NCBI GenBank assembly: GCA_002261155.1
Contig: NKXN01000020.1
Span: forward strand, 1 to 64,000
Direction of reading: 5' to 3'
DNA from: Bacillaceae bacterium SAS-127
Lineage (GTDB): Bacteria; Bacillota; Bacilli; Bacillales; Domibacillaceae
DNA length: 64,000 nucleotides
The notes under the pieces were generated by a model. That model was not told the origin of the DNA. It searched no databases and saw only the letters and a list, made by a program, of their open reading frames with translations. This document shows, in pieces, positions 56,018 to 63,597 of the stretch. Position 1 is the first letter of the stretch. Every line of letters begins with the position of its first letter. The position numbers and the translations under genes are program-made.

Positions 56018-56800
56018 TTACATATATGCGCCACCGTTTACATTGATGCATTGACCTGTAATGTAATCGCTGTTTGCGAGGAATAGAACCGCTTCTGCTA
56101 CTTCAGAAGTTTTCCCTAAGCGTTTCATAGGGATCTTTGACACAATTTGCTCTAGGATATTGTCTGGAATGGCTGCAGACATTTCTGTTTCGATATAACC
56201 AGGGCAGATCGCATTCACTGTAACCCCGTTTTTAGCTGTTTCTAAAGCTAAAGATTTAGTGAAGCCGATCATTCCTGCTTTTGAAGCAGAATAGTTCGTT
56301 TGACCGAAGGCACCTGCTTGTCCAACGATGGAGCTAATGTTAATAATGCGACCGTACTTTTGCTCAAGCATTGTATGGATGACAGCAGATGTTGTGTGAT
56401 AAATGCTATTTAAATTGATGTTAATGACATCGTACCACTCTTCTTCACTAAGCTTTTTGAATGAACGATCTTTTGTAATTCCAGCATTATTAACAAGAAT
56501 GTCGATTCTGCCAAATTGTTTTTTCGTTTCTTCAATTAATTGTTGAGATTCTTCTAAGCTCGCTACATTCGCTTTGTAGGCTACTGCTGATCCACCAAAC
56601 CCTTCAATATCTTCTACAACAGCTTTAGCTGCATCTGAACTTGAGTTATAGTTAATGACAACATTGGCTCCTTTTCTTGCTAGTTCTTTCGCGATTGTAG
56701 CCCCGATTCCGCGAGAGCCGCCTGTTACAATGACGACTTTCCCTTTTAAACTTAACAAATCTTCATTCTTTTGGATGAGTTCTTTTTCAATGATTGCCAT
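56018..56800 (-). CDS. phaB: Acetoacetyl-CoA reductase PhaB
   Basis: A 260-residue short-chain dehydrogenase. The NADPH loop is TGGSRGIG (26-33), and the catalytic Ser-Tyr-Lys lie in NISSIVGQ (S156/S157) and NYSASK (Y170, K174). It makes (R)-3-hydroxybutyryl-CoA for PhaC. It carries an N-terminal extension of about 13 residues compared with the B. megaterium protein as I remember it; the ATG is nonetheless well placed after AAGGAG. It is the middle gene of the operon. Confidence 0.92.
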   Translation of the reverse strand: MAIIEKELIQKNEDLLSLKGKVVIVTGGSRGIGATIAKELARKGANVVINYNSSSDAAKAVVEDIEGFGGSAVAYKANVASLEESQQLIEETKKQFGRIDILVNNAGITKDRSFKKLSEEEWYDVININLNSIYHTTSAVIHTMLEQKYGRIINISSIVGQAGAFGQTNYSASKAGMIGFTKSLALETAKNGVTVNAICPGYIETEMSAAIPDNILEQIVSKIPMKRLGKTSEVAEAVLFLANSDYITGQCINVNGGAYM

Positions 56801-56852
56801 TTATATACACTCCTTATGTAGTTTTTTAGAAGATAACATGTGATTAAGTGCT

Positions 56853-57347
56853 TTATTTCTTTTGTTGGGAAGCAGGTGGTGTAGTTTTTGATGGCGCAGC
56901 TTCTGTTGAAGCGGAAGTTTTTTCTGGCTCCGGTGCAGTTGCTGCTTCCTCTACTTGTTGCAATGCTTTTAAGACTCGGTCCATCTTTTTATCTAGTCTG
57001 GCAACCGTTGTTTTTAATTTGCTAATTTCAGCTAAAGTAGGGCTGTTTAAAAGTTCATCTTCTACTTTTTGATCAAGCTCTTCTACTTTTTCTTCTACAT
57101 TAATAATTAAAGAGGCTACGCTAGAAATTTCTTCACGAGTTGGCATATTCATTTGTTTTAAATACGCATCTGTCGTCTTTTGGATCAGATCCTGAAATTG
57201 TAAATAAGCACTTTGCGTTTGGCCCATCCATTCAGCATAAGCCTCTTGTTGCATCGTTTCGTGGAGGACATCATTCCAGCTTGCTTCTGTTTTTTCGTAA
57301 AAACTTTTCCATACGGTAAACGGGTCTGGCAATGTTTGTTGGGTCAT
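56853..57347 (-). CDS. phaR: Class IV PHA synthase subunit PhaR
   Basis: A 164-residue helical protein, the partner subunit of class IV PHA synthase. The start (LPDPFTVWKSFYEKTE) and the coiled middle (VASLIINVEEKVEELDQKVE) are typical. The last 30 residues are rich in Pro, Ala, Thr and Lys and are probably disordered. PhaR is required for PhaC activity. It heads phaR-phaB-phaC and is divergent from phaQ. Confidence 0.92.
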   Translation of the reverse strand: MTQQTLPDPFTVWKSFYEKTEASWNDVLHETMQQEAYAEWMGQTQSAYLQFQDLIQKTTDAYLKQMNMPTREEISSVASLIINVEEKVEELDQKVEDELLNSPTLAEISKLKTTVARLDKKMDRVLKALQQVEEAATAPEPEKTSASTEAAPSKTTPPASQQKK

Positions 57348-57548
57348 TACGCGTTAACTCCTTTTGAATTTTTAGTTTTTTGTAAATCTTAACACTATTG
57401 CTATATGTTTAGGATAATACACATGAGGCATCTTTTGTTCCAAAAAAAAACGTGAAATTCTACTCAAAATCCCATAATTCTGACAATATATTTTACAGAT
57501 GTTGTCGATTTAGATGTATTTTGTCAATATTTGTAGGTAATGCAACGC

Positions 57549-57586
57549 TTGACTTAAAATGCATATAGGTGTAAATTACACATATA
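57549..57586 (+). promoter_or_regulatory. phaQ promoter with palindromic operator
   Basis: TTGACT (57549-57554) and TAAATT (57572-57577) are 17 bases apart. A 23-base near-perfect palindrome, centred on GTGTAAATTACAC with flanking TATA arms (57564-57586), covers the -10. PadR-type regulators such as PhaQ bind such sites, and B. megaterium PhaQ represses its own promoter, so this is the likely operator. Confidence 0.7.
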
Positions 57587-57617
57587 GGCGATATTAAAGA
57601 TATAGTAGGTGATAGTG

Positions 57618-58040
57618 ATGGTTGCCAACCGGCGTAGCTCCAAAGAAGAGAAAGATGGAAAGAAAAGTGTAGCAGGTGCACCGAAGAATTTTATGGTTCC
57701 TGTCCTTTTGCTTCTTCTAAGAGATTGGAATGCACACGGATATGAACTAATGCAAAAGCTTATTCAATTTGGGTTTCATTCCATTGATCAGGGGAATTTT
57801 TATAGAACATTGAGGCAATTGGAGAAAGATGAGTTTGTCACTTCTGAGTGGGATACATCATCAGGAGGTCCTGCCAAACGAATTTATTCGATTACATCGG
57901 CAGGGGAGCAATATTTACAGGTGTGGGCCACTTCACTGGAACAGTATCAAAAAATGCTTGATCAGTTTTTTAATGTATACAGTCAATTTTTTATGCCACC
58001 AGGATTCACAGCGAATAAAGACGATCAATCGAAAAAATAG
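57618..58040 (+). CDS. phaQ: PadR-family repressor PhaQ
   Basis: A 140-residue winged-helix PadR protein. The fold runs through FMVPVLLLLLRDWNAHGYEL, the helix GFHSIDQGNFYRTLRQLEKD and the wing WDTSSGGPAKRIYSIT; a C-terminal helix should dimerise it. In B. megaterium PhaQ senses PHB and represses phaQ-phaP. Alternative GTG starts lie nine and three bases upstream; the ATG at 57618 fits the AGGTGA ribosome-binding site. phaP follows 130 bases later. Confidence 0.9.
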   Translation: MVANRRSSKEEKDGKKSVAGAPKNFMVPVLLLLLRDWNAHGYELMQKLIQFGFHSIDQGNFYRTLRQLEKDEFVTSEWDTSSGGPAKRIYSITSAGEQYLQVWATSLEQYQKMLDQFFNVYSQFFMPPGFTANKDDQSKK

Positions 58041-58172
58041 ACAAGACCTCTTCAGTGCAGACAGCATAACTTTTGTAAAGCTTTGCAATTGTAAAAGGGA
58101 TAAATTAGCAATTGTATAAGTTTTTATATAAGGTCTACTTGACCTTAATTCAATTAAATGGAGGGTTTTAAA

Positions 58173-58688
58173 GTGACAAATAAAAAAGAAACAAACAAGT
58201 CTATTGATGTAATCGATGTGTTTTGGGACGGTTGGTTTAACGGATTCAAAACGTTCTATTCTTCTCAAGATGGATTAGAGCAAAGAACACTTCAAGTATT
58301 TGAAAGACAAAAAGATTGGATCAATTCTAGTCGCGCGCAAATTTCTAAGCTAGAAGAAAACTCTAAAAAATTGTCTTCGGAATGGAAGTCTAGCATGATG
58401 AACTCTTCTTGGAATCAACAAGAGCTAGGTGGAAAAAACCTATCAGATTGGGTGGATCAGTTAGAGGAAATTAGTTATACGACTCAAGAACTAGCAATGA
58501 GCCCAGGGAAAGCTTCTGTTGAAATGCTATCTAAATCTCAAGCTCATTTAGAAGAAACATATAAAAACGCACTTGAAGCACAGCAACAAAACCGTGCAGA
58601 AGTATTAAAAGCTTGTGAAGATTTAATTAATCAATTGAAGCAAACACAAAAAGGAATGCTTCAATCATTTGAATTAATCGCGAAGTAA
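58173..58688 (+). CDS. phaP: Phasin PhaP
   Basis: A 171-residue helical, amphipathic, Gln- and Lys-rich protein that coats PHA granules. It includes DVFWDGWFNGFKTFYSSQDG near the start and long heptad-like segments later. GTG 58173 is chosen because GGAGGG lies seven bases upstream; the ATG at 58158 is part of that ribosome-binding site. An inverted repeat TAAGGTC...GACCTTA (58129-58147) sits just upstream. A terminator follows. Confidence 0.9.
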   Translation: MTNKKETNKSIDVIDVFWDGWFNGFKTFYSSQDGLEQRTLQVFERQKDWINSSRAQISKLEENSKKLSSEWKSSMMNSSWNQQELGGKNLSDWVDQLEEISYTTQELAMSPGKASVEMLSKSQAHLEETYKNALEAQQQNRAEVLKACEDLINQLKQTQKGMLQSFELIAK

Positions 58689-58700
58689 TAAATGATTGTT

Positions 58701-58733
58701 AAGCCAACTCAGGATGACTGGGTTGGCTTTTTG
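58701..58733 (+). terminator. Terminator after phaP
   Basis: AAGCCAACTCAG pairs with CTGGGTTGGCTT with one mismatch, followed by a T-run. Confidence 0.85.
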
Positions 58734-58809
58734 ACTTTCTCTTTGACAATTTCAAAAGGATCATAGAGAATAAAAAGACAAGAAACAGTGAAATGAGGAG
58801 GGGTTTGGC

Positions 58810-59652
58810 ATGGCTTGGACGGAGCGGGATGAAGCGATGTGGGACGAGATTATGGCTTGGGAGCAGTCGCTCGCAGATGTTGAAGGAAATGATTTACAAT
58901 ATACATATTCAAAGTGGTTACATACGGCGTTTGAGGCTATGCCAGAGGAGACGACGGCTACTTTTTTTAATCAGCTGGATAATGCGCTTTTTCAAATGCA
59001 TTCTCTACTACAAGGATCGCAATTTCAACATGAAGCACGCGAGAGGATCTTAACCTCTGCTCGAGTGTTTAATGAAGAGGTCAATACTATTTCGGATATG
59101 AAAAAGTTGACGCTCGACCAGTTAGCTTATTTGAATCGTCAGCAGGCATCTAGACATCGGCTGTATTCTCTCATTCAAGGAGGAATCACAGGAACGGGTG
59201 GAGCCGTGCCTGTTAGTACTGATTTTCTCGCTATGATTTTGATTAACTTGCGTGCGGTTCAGGTAACAGCGATGTCTTATGGCTATGATCCGCAAACGCC
59301 ATTTGAAATGATGGCTTCTTTGAAAGTGTTTCATGCGGCGACATTGCCGGATCGCTTGAAAGTAGTTGGCTGGCAAGAGCTGCTATTGGAACTTGAAGAA
59401 CAAGAGCAATCCTTCTTTTATCAAGAGCCAGATCAATTAACAGACACGACTTGGCTTGAGGGGCCGATTAAGCAACTGTTTAAACTGATGGCAATTACGG
59501 TATTCAAAAATAAAAAAATGTCTAATTTGCCGCTTCTCAGCTTAGCGATCGGAGTGGGTATGAATTATCGTTTAACGAAAACGGTCACGACCTATGCAGA
59601 AAAATACTATCAATATCGCTTGTTGCAAGAGAAGAAAGTTGATAGTGAATAA
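58810..59652 (+). CDS. EcsC-family protein
   Basis: A 280-residue protein with the EcsC-family core: a long helical N-terminus, then IQGGITGTGGAVPVSTDFLA, a hydrophobic segment ILINLRAVQVTAMSYGYDP and AATLPDRLKVVGWQELLLE. The glycine-rich part and later hydrophobic stretch suggest membrane association. The function of the family is unknown, apart from EcsC being encoded with the Ecs ABC transporter. No transporter genes lie here; it sits between the PHA locus and argG. GAGGAGGGG precedes the ATG. A role in PHA granules would be pure conjecture. Confidence 0.78.
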   Translation: MAWTERDEAMWDEIMAWEQSLADVEGNDLQYTYSKWLHTAFEAMPEETTATFFNQLDNALFQMHSLLQGSQFQHEARERILTSARVFNEEVNTISDMKKLTLDQLAYLNRQQASRHRLYSLIQGGITGTGGAVPVSTDFLAMILINLRAVQVTAMSYGYDPQTPFEMMASLKVFHAATLPDRLKVVGWQELLLELEEQEQSFFYQEPDQLTDTTWLEGPIKQLFKLMAITVFKNKKMSNLPLLSLAIGVGMNYRLTKTVTTYAEKYYQYRLLQEKKVDSE

Positions 59653-59690
59653 AAAACCGCCGTATACGAAAAAAGTATGCGGCGGTTTTT
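59653..59690. terminator. Terminator after the EcsC-family gene
   Basis: AAAACCGCCGTATAC and GTATGCGGCGGTTTT form a strong stem between convergent genes. Confidence 0.9.
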
Positions 59691-59717
59691 GGTGAATGCT
59701 AACAATGATGTGCAGGT

Positions 59718-60014
59718 CTATTTCTCCACAGAAGGAGACGTTCGAAACCATAGCCAAAGATCATTAATAATAGAAGCAAGCTCACTAATTTCTTCATTAA
59801 GTAAGCAAGAGCGATCGAAGCTTTCTTCGTGATCTAGCTGTGATTGGCGTTCGTTAATTTCTTTTTCTAGCTCTTGAATTCGATCTGGAATGTTGCCGCG
59901 AATCGTTGCCCATTGATGGAGGATGTTGGTTTGCTCGTTCATTGAGTAATGACGCCATTCTTGCGGTAAATGAGGCACGTCGATTCCGAGGCGCCGATTT
60001 GTTTGAAAGTACAT
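59718..60014 (-). CDS. Small hypothetical protein, 98 residues
   Basis: I do not recognise this gene. The product is 98 residues, highly charged and helical in its C-terminal half (IQELEKEINERQSQLDHEES, then LASIINDLWLWFRTSP), which suggests a coiled coil. The N-terminus (YFQTNRRLGIDVPHLPQEW) looks structured. It has a good GAGAGGA ribosome-binding site before the ATG and a terminator at its 3' end, so it is probably a real gene. There is no signal peptide or transmembrane segment. Confidence 0.65.
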   Translation of the reverse strand: MYFQTNRRLGIDVPHLPQEWRHYSMNEQTNILHQWATIRGNIPDRIQELEKEINERQSQLDHEESFDRSCLLNEEISELASIINDLWLWFRTSPSVEK

Positions 60015-60133
60015 AATCTATCCTCTCTTTTTTTCTCCATCTTACCTTTTTCCGTTGTTTTCTGCAAAAATCCAATACGATTGATTATTTATTCATATAA
60101 AAGAAAAAAATACACTTTTTTTGAATAAACCAC

Positions 60134-60162
60134 TTGAAAGCTCATGAAGAACATGGTATTCT
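60134..60162 (+). promoter_or_regulatory. argG promoter
   Basis: TTGAAA (60134-60139) and TATTCT (60157-60162) are 17 bases apart. The likely ARG boxes begin right after the -10. Confidence 0.6.
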
Positions 60163-60209
60163 TTATTCATGTTAAGAGAATAAAAATTAATAAAAATGAA
60201 TATTTATAC
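60163..60209 (+). promoter_or_regulatory. Putative ARG boxes (AhrC/ArgR operator)
   Basis: TTATTCATG near 60164 and ATGAATATTTATAC (60196-60209) resemble the Bacillus ARG-box half-site pattern ATGAATAWWWATTCA. They lie between the promoter and argG, where arginine-bound AhrC would block transcription. More TTATTCAT/TGAATAA half-sites are at 60088 and 60122. Confidence 0.55.
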
Positions 60210-60242
60210 TAATAGATACTAGCTTAGAGGAGGAAATAAATC

Positions 60243-61451
60243 ATGAGTAAAAAAGTTGTTCTTGCGTATTCAGGGGGATTAGATACATCGGTGGCAATTC
60301 CGTGGTTAAAGGATAAAGGCTATGATGTCGTCGCTTGTTGCTTAGATGTTGGTGAAGGAAAGGATTTAGAGTTTGTAAAAGAAAAGGCACTTCAAGTTGG
60401 AGCAGTAGCGAGCTACATGATCGATGCGAAAGAGGAATATGCAAAAGAATATGCATTAATCGCTCTTCAAGCCCATACATTATATGAGGGTAAATACCCG
60501 CTAGTATCCGCGCTATCACGTCCGCTAATTTCGAAAAAGTTAGTAGAGGTAGCTGAAAAAGAAAATGCTGTCGCGGTGGCTCACGGATGTACAGGAAAAG
60601 GAAATGACCAAGTTCGTTTTGAAGTATCGATTAAAGCGTTAAATCCGGATCTTGAAGTTCTTGCTCCAGTACGTGAGTGGAAATGGTCACGGGAAGAGGA
60701 GATTGAATATGCAAAACAAAACAATATTCCGATTCCTATTAACTTAGACAGTCCGTTCTCAATTGACCAAAACCTTTGGGGCAGAAGCAATGAGTGCGGA
60801 ATTTTAGAAGACCCTTGGGCAGCGCCGCCAGAAGAAGCTTACGAGTTAACAGCCGCTTTAGAAAATACACCAGATACACCTGAAATTATCGAAATTGATT
60901 TTAAAGAAGGTGTGCCAGTAGCAGTAAATGGCGTACAGTATTCTGTAGCTGAACTTATCCTTCACTTAAATGAAGTAGCAGGAAAACATGGTGTGGGAAG
61001 AATTGACCATGTAGAAAATCGTCTTGTTGGAATTAAATCAAGAGAAGTGTATGAATGCCCAGGTGCGATGACATTAATCAAGGCACATAAAGAGCTGGAA
61101 GATTTAACGTTAGTGAAAGAAGTGGCTCACTTTAAACCAGTCATTGAAAAGAAAATAACAGAACTGATCTATGACGGATTATGGTTCTCTCCATTAAGAG
61201 CACCACTTGAAGCGTTCTTAAAAGAAACACAGAAATTTGTTACTGGAACCGTTCGCGTCAAATTATTTAAAGGTCATGCAATTGTAGAAGGAAGAAAGTC
61301 TGAGTATTCCTTATACGATGAAAAATTAGCAACTTACACAACAGAAGATGAATTCGACCATGATGCAGCTGTAGGATTTATCCAACTTTGGGGTCTTCCG
61401 ACGAAAGTAAATTCAATGGTGCAACAGGAGAAAGAGAAGGTTCAAGTATGA
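60243..61451 (+). CDS. argG: Argininosuccinate synthase
   Basis: A 402-residue enzyme that joins citrulline and aspartate using ATP. The PP-loop is [16 protein letters not shown] at the N-terminus; [13 protein letters not shown] and [16 protein letters not shown] are signature segments. GGAGG precedes the ATG. The stop overlaps the argH start (ATGA), so the pair is translationally coupled. It is regulated by the ARG-box region upstream. Confidence 0.96.
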   Translation: MSKKVVLAYSGGLDTSVAIPWLKDKGYDVVACCLDVGEGKDLEFVKEKALQVGAVASYMIDAKEEYAKEYALIALQAHTLYEGKYPLVSALSRPLISKKLVEVAEKENAVAVAHGCTGKGNDQVRFEVSIKALNPDLEVLAPVREWKWSREEEIEYAKQNNIPIPINLDSPFSIDQNLWGRSNECGILEDPWAAPPEEAYELTAALENTPDTPEIIEIDFKEGVPVAVNGVQYSVAELILHLNEVAGKHGVGRIDHVENRLVGIKSREVYECPGAMTLIKAHKELEDLTLVKEVAHFKPVIEKKITELIYDGLWFSPLRAPLEAFLKETQKFVTGTVRVKLFKGHAIVEGRKSEYSLYDEKLATYTTEDEFDHDAAVGFIQLWGLPTKVNSMVQQEKEKVQV

Positions 61452-62842
61452 AAAAATTATGGGGAGGACGCTTCCAAAAGTCAGCTGAACAATGGGTAGA
61501 TGAGTTTGGAGCATCCATCCACTTTGATCAAGAGCTAGTGTTTGAAGACTTAGAAGGAAGTATCGCACATGTCACAATGCTTGGTGAAACAGGCATTTTA
61601 ACAAAAGAGGAAGCGGATCAAATCGTGGGCGGCCTTGAAGCTTTAAAGGAGAAAGCTTCAAAAGGTGAATTAGCTTTTTCGGTTGCCCAAGAGGACATTC
61701 ATTTAAATTTAGAGAAATTCTTGATCGAAGAAATCGGAGCGGTCGGTGGCAAGCTTCACACCGGCCGTAGCCGTAACGATCAAGTAGCCACTGATATGCA
61801 TTTGTACTTGAAGAAGCAAGTCAAGCTGATCATTGGTTTAATTGAAGCGTTTCAAGAAGCAATTGTGGAGAAAGCTGAGGCACATGTGGAAACACTGGCT
61901 CCTGGCTATACCCATTTGCAAAGAGCACAGCCGATTTCATTTGGCCACCACTTAATGGCATATTTCTGGATGTTGCAAAGAGATAAGGAGCGTTTTCAAG
62001 AGGGGTTAAAACGGACGGACGTCTCGCCTTTAGGTGCAGGTGCTCTTGCCGGAACGACTTTCCCGATTGATCGTGAATTATCAGCTAAGTTGCTTGGTTT
62101 TTCAGGAGTATATGCGAACAGTATGGATGCGGTCAGTGACCGAGATTTCATTCTTGAATTTTTAAGTGCTTCTTCCATTTTAATGATGCATATGTCTCGC
62201 TTGGCAGAAGAGATGATTCTTTGGTCGAGTCAAGAGTTTCAATTTATTGAAATGGATGATGCGTTCTCTACTGGATCAAGTATTATGCCTCAGAAGAAAA
62301 ACCCTGATATGGCAGAATTGATCCGTGGAAAAACAGGCCGAGTGTATGGCAATTTATTCAGCTTGTTAACGGTACTAAAAGGTTTACCGCTTGCTTATAA
62401 CAAAGATATGCAAGAGGACAAGGAAGGTATGTTCGATACTGTACATACGATTATCGGTTCCTTGAAAATTTTTGCAGGAATGGTTCAAACAATGAAGGTG
62501 AATGAGGACCGCTTAGGAGAAGCCGTCCACAATGATTTCTCCAATGCTACGGAGTTGGCTGATTATTTAGCATCAAAAGGCATTCCATTCCGCGAAGCAC
62601 ACGAAATAGTTGGAAAACTAGTGCTTCACTGCATCCAAAATCAATGCTATCTCGCTGACCTGCCTTTAGAGGAGCTAAAGACTGCGTCTGAGGTCATTGA
62701 AGAAGACATTTATCAAGTGCTGTCACCATATGAAGCCGTCAAAAGAAGGAAGTCTTTAGGCGGTACTGGATTCGACCAAGTCCAGCTCCAAATCAGTGCA
62801 GCAAAAGACTTGATCAATGCTAAACAAGCCCTTAAGAAGTAA
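61448..62842 (+). CDS. argH: Argininosuccinate lyase
   Basis: A 464-residue fumarase/aspartase-superfamily enzyme that splits argininosuccinate into arginine and fumarate. The start is [16 protein letters not shown], and the superfamily signature [15 protein letters not shown] is near residue 280. The conserved start is the ATG at 61448, overlapping argG by four bases; the frame is open 60 bases further upstream inside argG. The stop codon lies within its terminator hairpin. Confidence 0.96.
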   Translation: MKKLWGGRFQKSAEQWVDEFGASIHFDQELVFEDLEGSIAHVTMLGETGILTKEEADQIVGGLEALKEKASKGELAFSVAQEDIHLNLEKFLIEEIGAVGGKLHTGRSRNDQVATDMHLYLKKQVKLIIGLIEAFQEAIVEKAEAHVETLAPGYTHLQRAQPISFGHHLMAYFWMLQRDKERFQEGLKRTDVSPLGAGALAGTTFPIDRELSAKLLGFSGVYANSMDAVSDRDFILEFLSASSILMMHMSRLAEEMILWSSQEFQFIEMDDAFSTGSSIMPQKKNPDMAELIRGKTGRVYGNLFSLLTVLKGLPLAYNKDMQEDKEGMFDTVHTIIGSLKIFAGMVQTMKVNEDRLGEAVHNDFSNATELADYLASKGIPFREAHEIVGKLVLHCIQNQCYLADLPLEELKTASEVIEEDIYQVLSPYEAVKRRKSLGGTGFDQVQLQISAAKDLINAKQALKK

Positions 62843-62857
62843 GGGCTTGTTTTTTTG
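62823..62857 (+). terminator. Terminator overlapping the argH stop
   Basis: AACAAGCCCTT and AAGGGCTTGTT form an 11-base stem with a T-run. The stem begins inside the last argH codons, and the stop is in the loop. Confidence 0.9.
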
Positions 62858-62860
62858 TTC

Positions 62861-62968
62861 TTATTTTTCTAATTGATCAAGCATAATGGAAAGAACTTTC
62901 GCTGATTGCGCGCGAGTAGATGGTTCTTTCGGTCCGAATTCACCATTTGTTTTTCCTTCCATAATACC
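62861..62968 (-). pseudogene. C-terminal fragment of an SLH-domain protein
   Basis: The minus strand encodes about 35 residues ending an S-layer homology domain: GIMEGKTNGEFGPKEPSTRA, then QSAKVLSIMLDQLEK and a stop. This is the familiar G-x-x-x-G-x-x-x-G-x-F-x-P-x-x-x-x-T-R-A-Q pattern. Upstream of GIMEG the sequence changes abruptly into a tRNA 3' end, so the rest of the surface protein is missing and there is no start codon. It is a relic. Confidence 0.75.
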
Positions 62969-62977
62969 GAAAAGAGT

Positions 62978-63002
62978 GCGGGTTCGAATCCCGTCAGAGG
63001 CA
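62978..63002 (+). other. tRNA 3'-end fragment (possible attachment-site scar)
   Basis: GCGGGTTCGAATCCCGT forms a T-arm (five-pair stem, one wobble, loop TTCGAAT), followed by CAGAGGC and A, as in the 3' half of an acceptor stem plus discriminator base. No D-arm, anticodon arm or 5' acceptor strand lies upstream, so it is not a functional tRNA. tRNA 3' ends are common attachment sites for integrative elements. Confidence 0.7.
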
Positions 63003-63020
63003 TTTCTATTAAAGAAAAGA

Positions 63021-63052
63021 AAAAAACTGCCCCAAACCTTGAGGCAGTTTTT
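63021..63052 (-). terminator. Terminator after the Usp gene
   Basis: AAAAACTGCC and GGCAGTTTTT form a stem; read on the minus strand a T-run follows. Confidence 0.85.
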
Positions 63053-63056
63053 GATC

Positions 63057-63506
63057 TTATTCGCCTTTGTCTGTGCGAACAACTAGCACGTCACAATGAG
63101 CGGCACGAGTGATGTGTTCAGATACACTTCCGATTAAGAAGCGCTCCATTGCATTTAGTCCAGTCGCTCCACAAACGATTAAGTCAGCTTCGACTTTCTT
63201 TGCTACGTCTTTAGGAATGATAACTTTAGGTGAGCCGTATTCAACAAATGTGTTAACCGTCTTCACTCCAGCTTTGTCAGCTTCAGTTTTGTACTCTTCT
63301 AATAATTCGTTACCATATTTAGAAGCACGCTCAGCGATTGAACGATCATAAGCTTCAATGGCCGCAAATGAACGAGTATCAATCACATGTACTAAGTTTA
63401 ATGTTGCCTCGTTTCGTTTTGCAATCTCGATTGATTTTTTAAAGCACCATTCTGCTTCTTTAGAACCGTCAACAGCTACAAGAATATGTTCATATTTCAT
63501 ACCCAT
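63057..63506 (-). CDS. Universal stress protein (UspA family)
   Basis: A 149-residue UspA-fold protein. It starts with HILVAVDGSKEAEW and ends with the ATP-binding motif CGATGLNAMERFLIGSVSEH (G-x2-G-x9-G-S), so it is likely of the nucleotide-binding type. It is soluble. The exact role is unknown; members are induced by starvation and other stresses. The AAGGGGGA ribosome-binding site lies before the ATG. The neighbouring M24 peptidase is upstream on the same strand. Confidence 0.9.
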   Translation of the reverse strand: MGMKYEHILVAVDGSKEAEWCFKKSIEIAKRNEATLNLVHVIDTRSFAAIEAYDRSIAERASKYGNELLEEYKTEADKAGVKTVNTFVEYGSPKVIIPKDVAKKVEADLIVCGATGLNAMERFLIGSVSEHITRAAHCDVLVVRTDKGE

Positions 63507-63597
63507 TGGTCATTCCCCCTTATAATTGTATTGTACAACAATTATAGCATTCTATCAGTAAAATTTTACTTGTAAATGTGAAGTTTTCCTAAACAAA

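Noticed and set aside
58793-59053. An 86-codon frame overlapping the EcsC-family start
   Set aside because: It overlaps a well-supported family gene in another frame and has low-complexity, basic composition.
62861-63082. A 73-codon minus-strand open frame taken as one gene
   Set aside because: Its first half is the terminator and the antisense of a tRNA end (the DGIRTRT-type translation); only the SLH tail is protein-like.
62886-63112. Two plus-strand open frames between argH and the Usp gene
   Set aside because: They are antisense to the SLH fragment and run through the tRNA fragment and a terminator; no ribosome-binding site.
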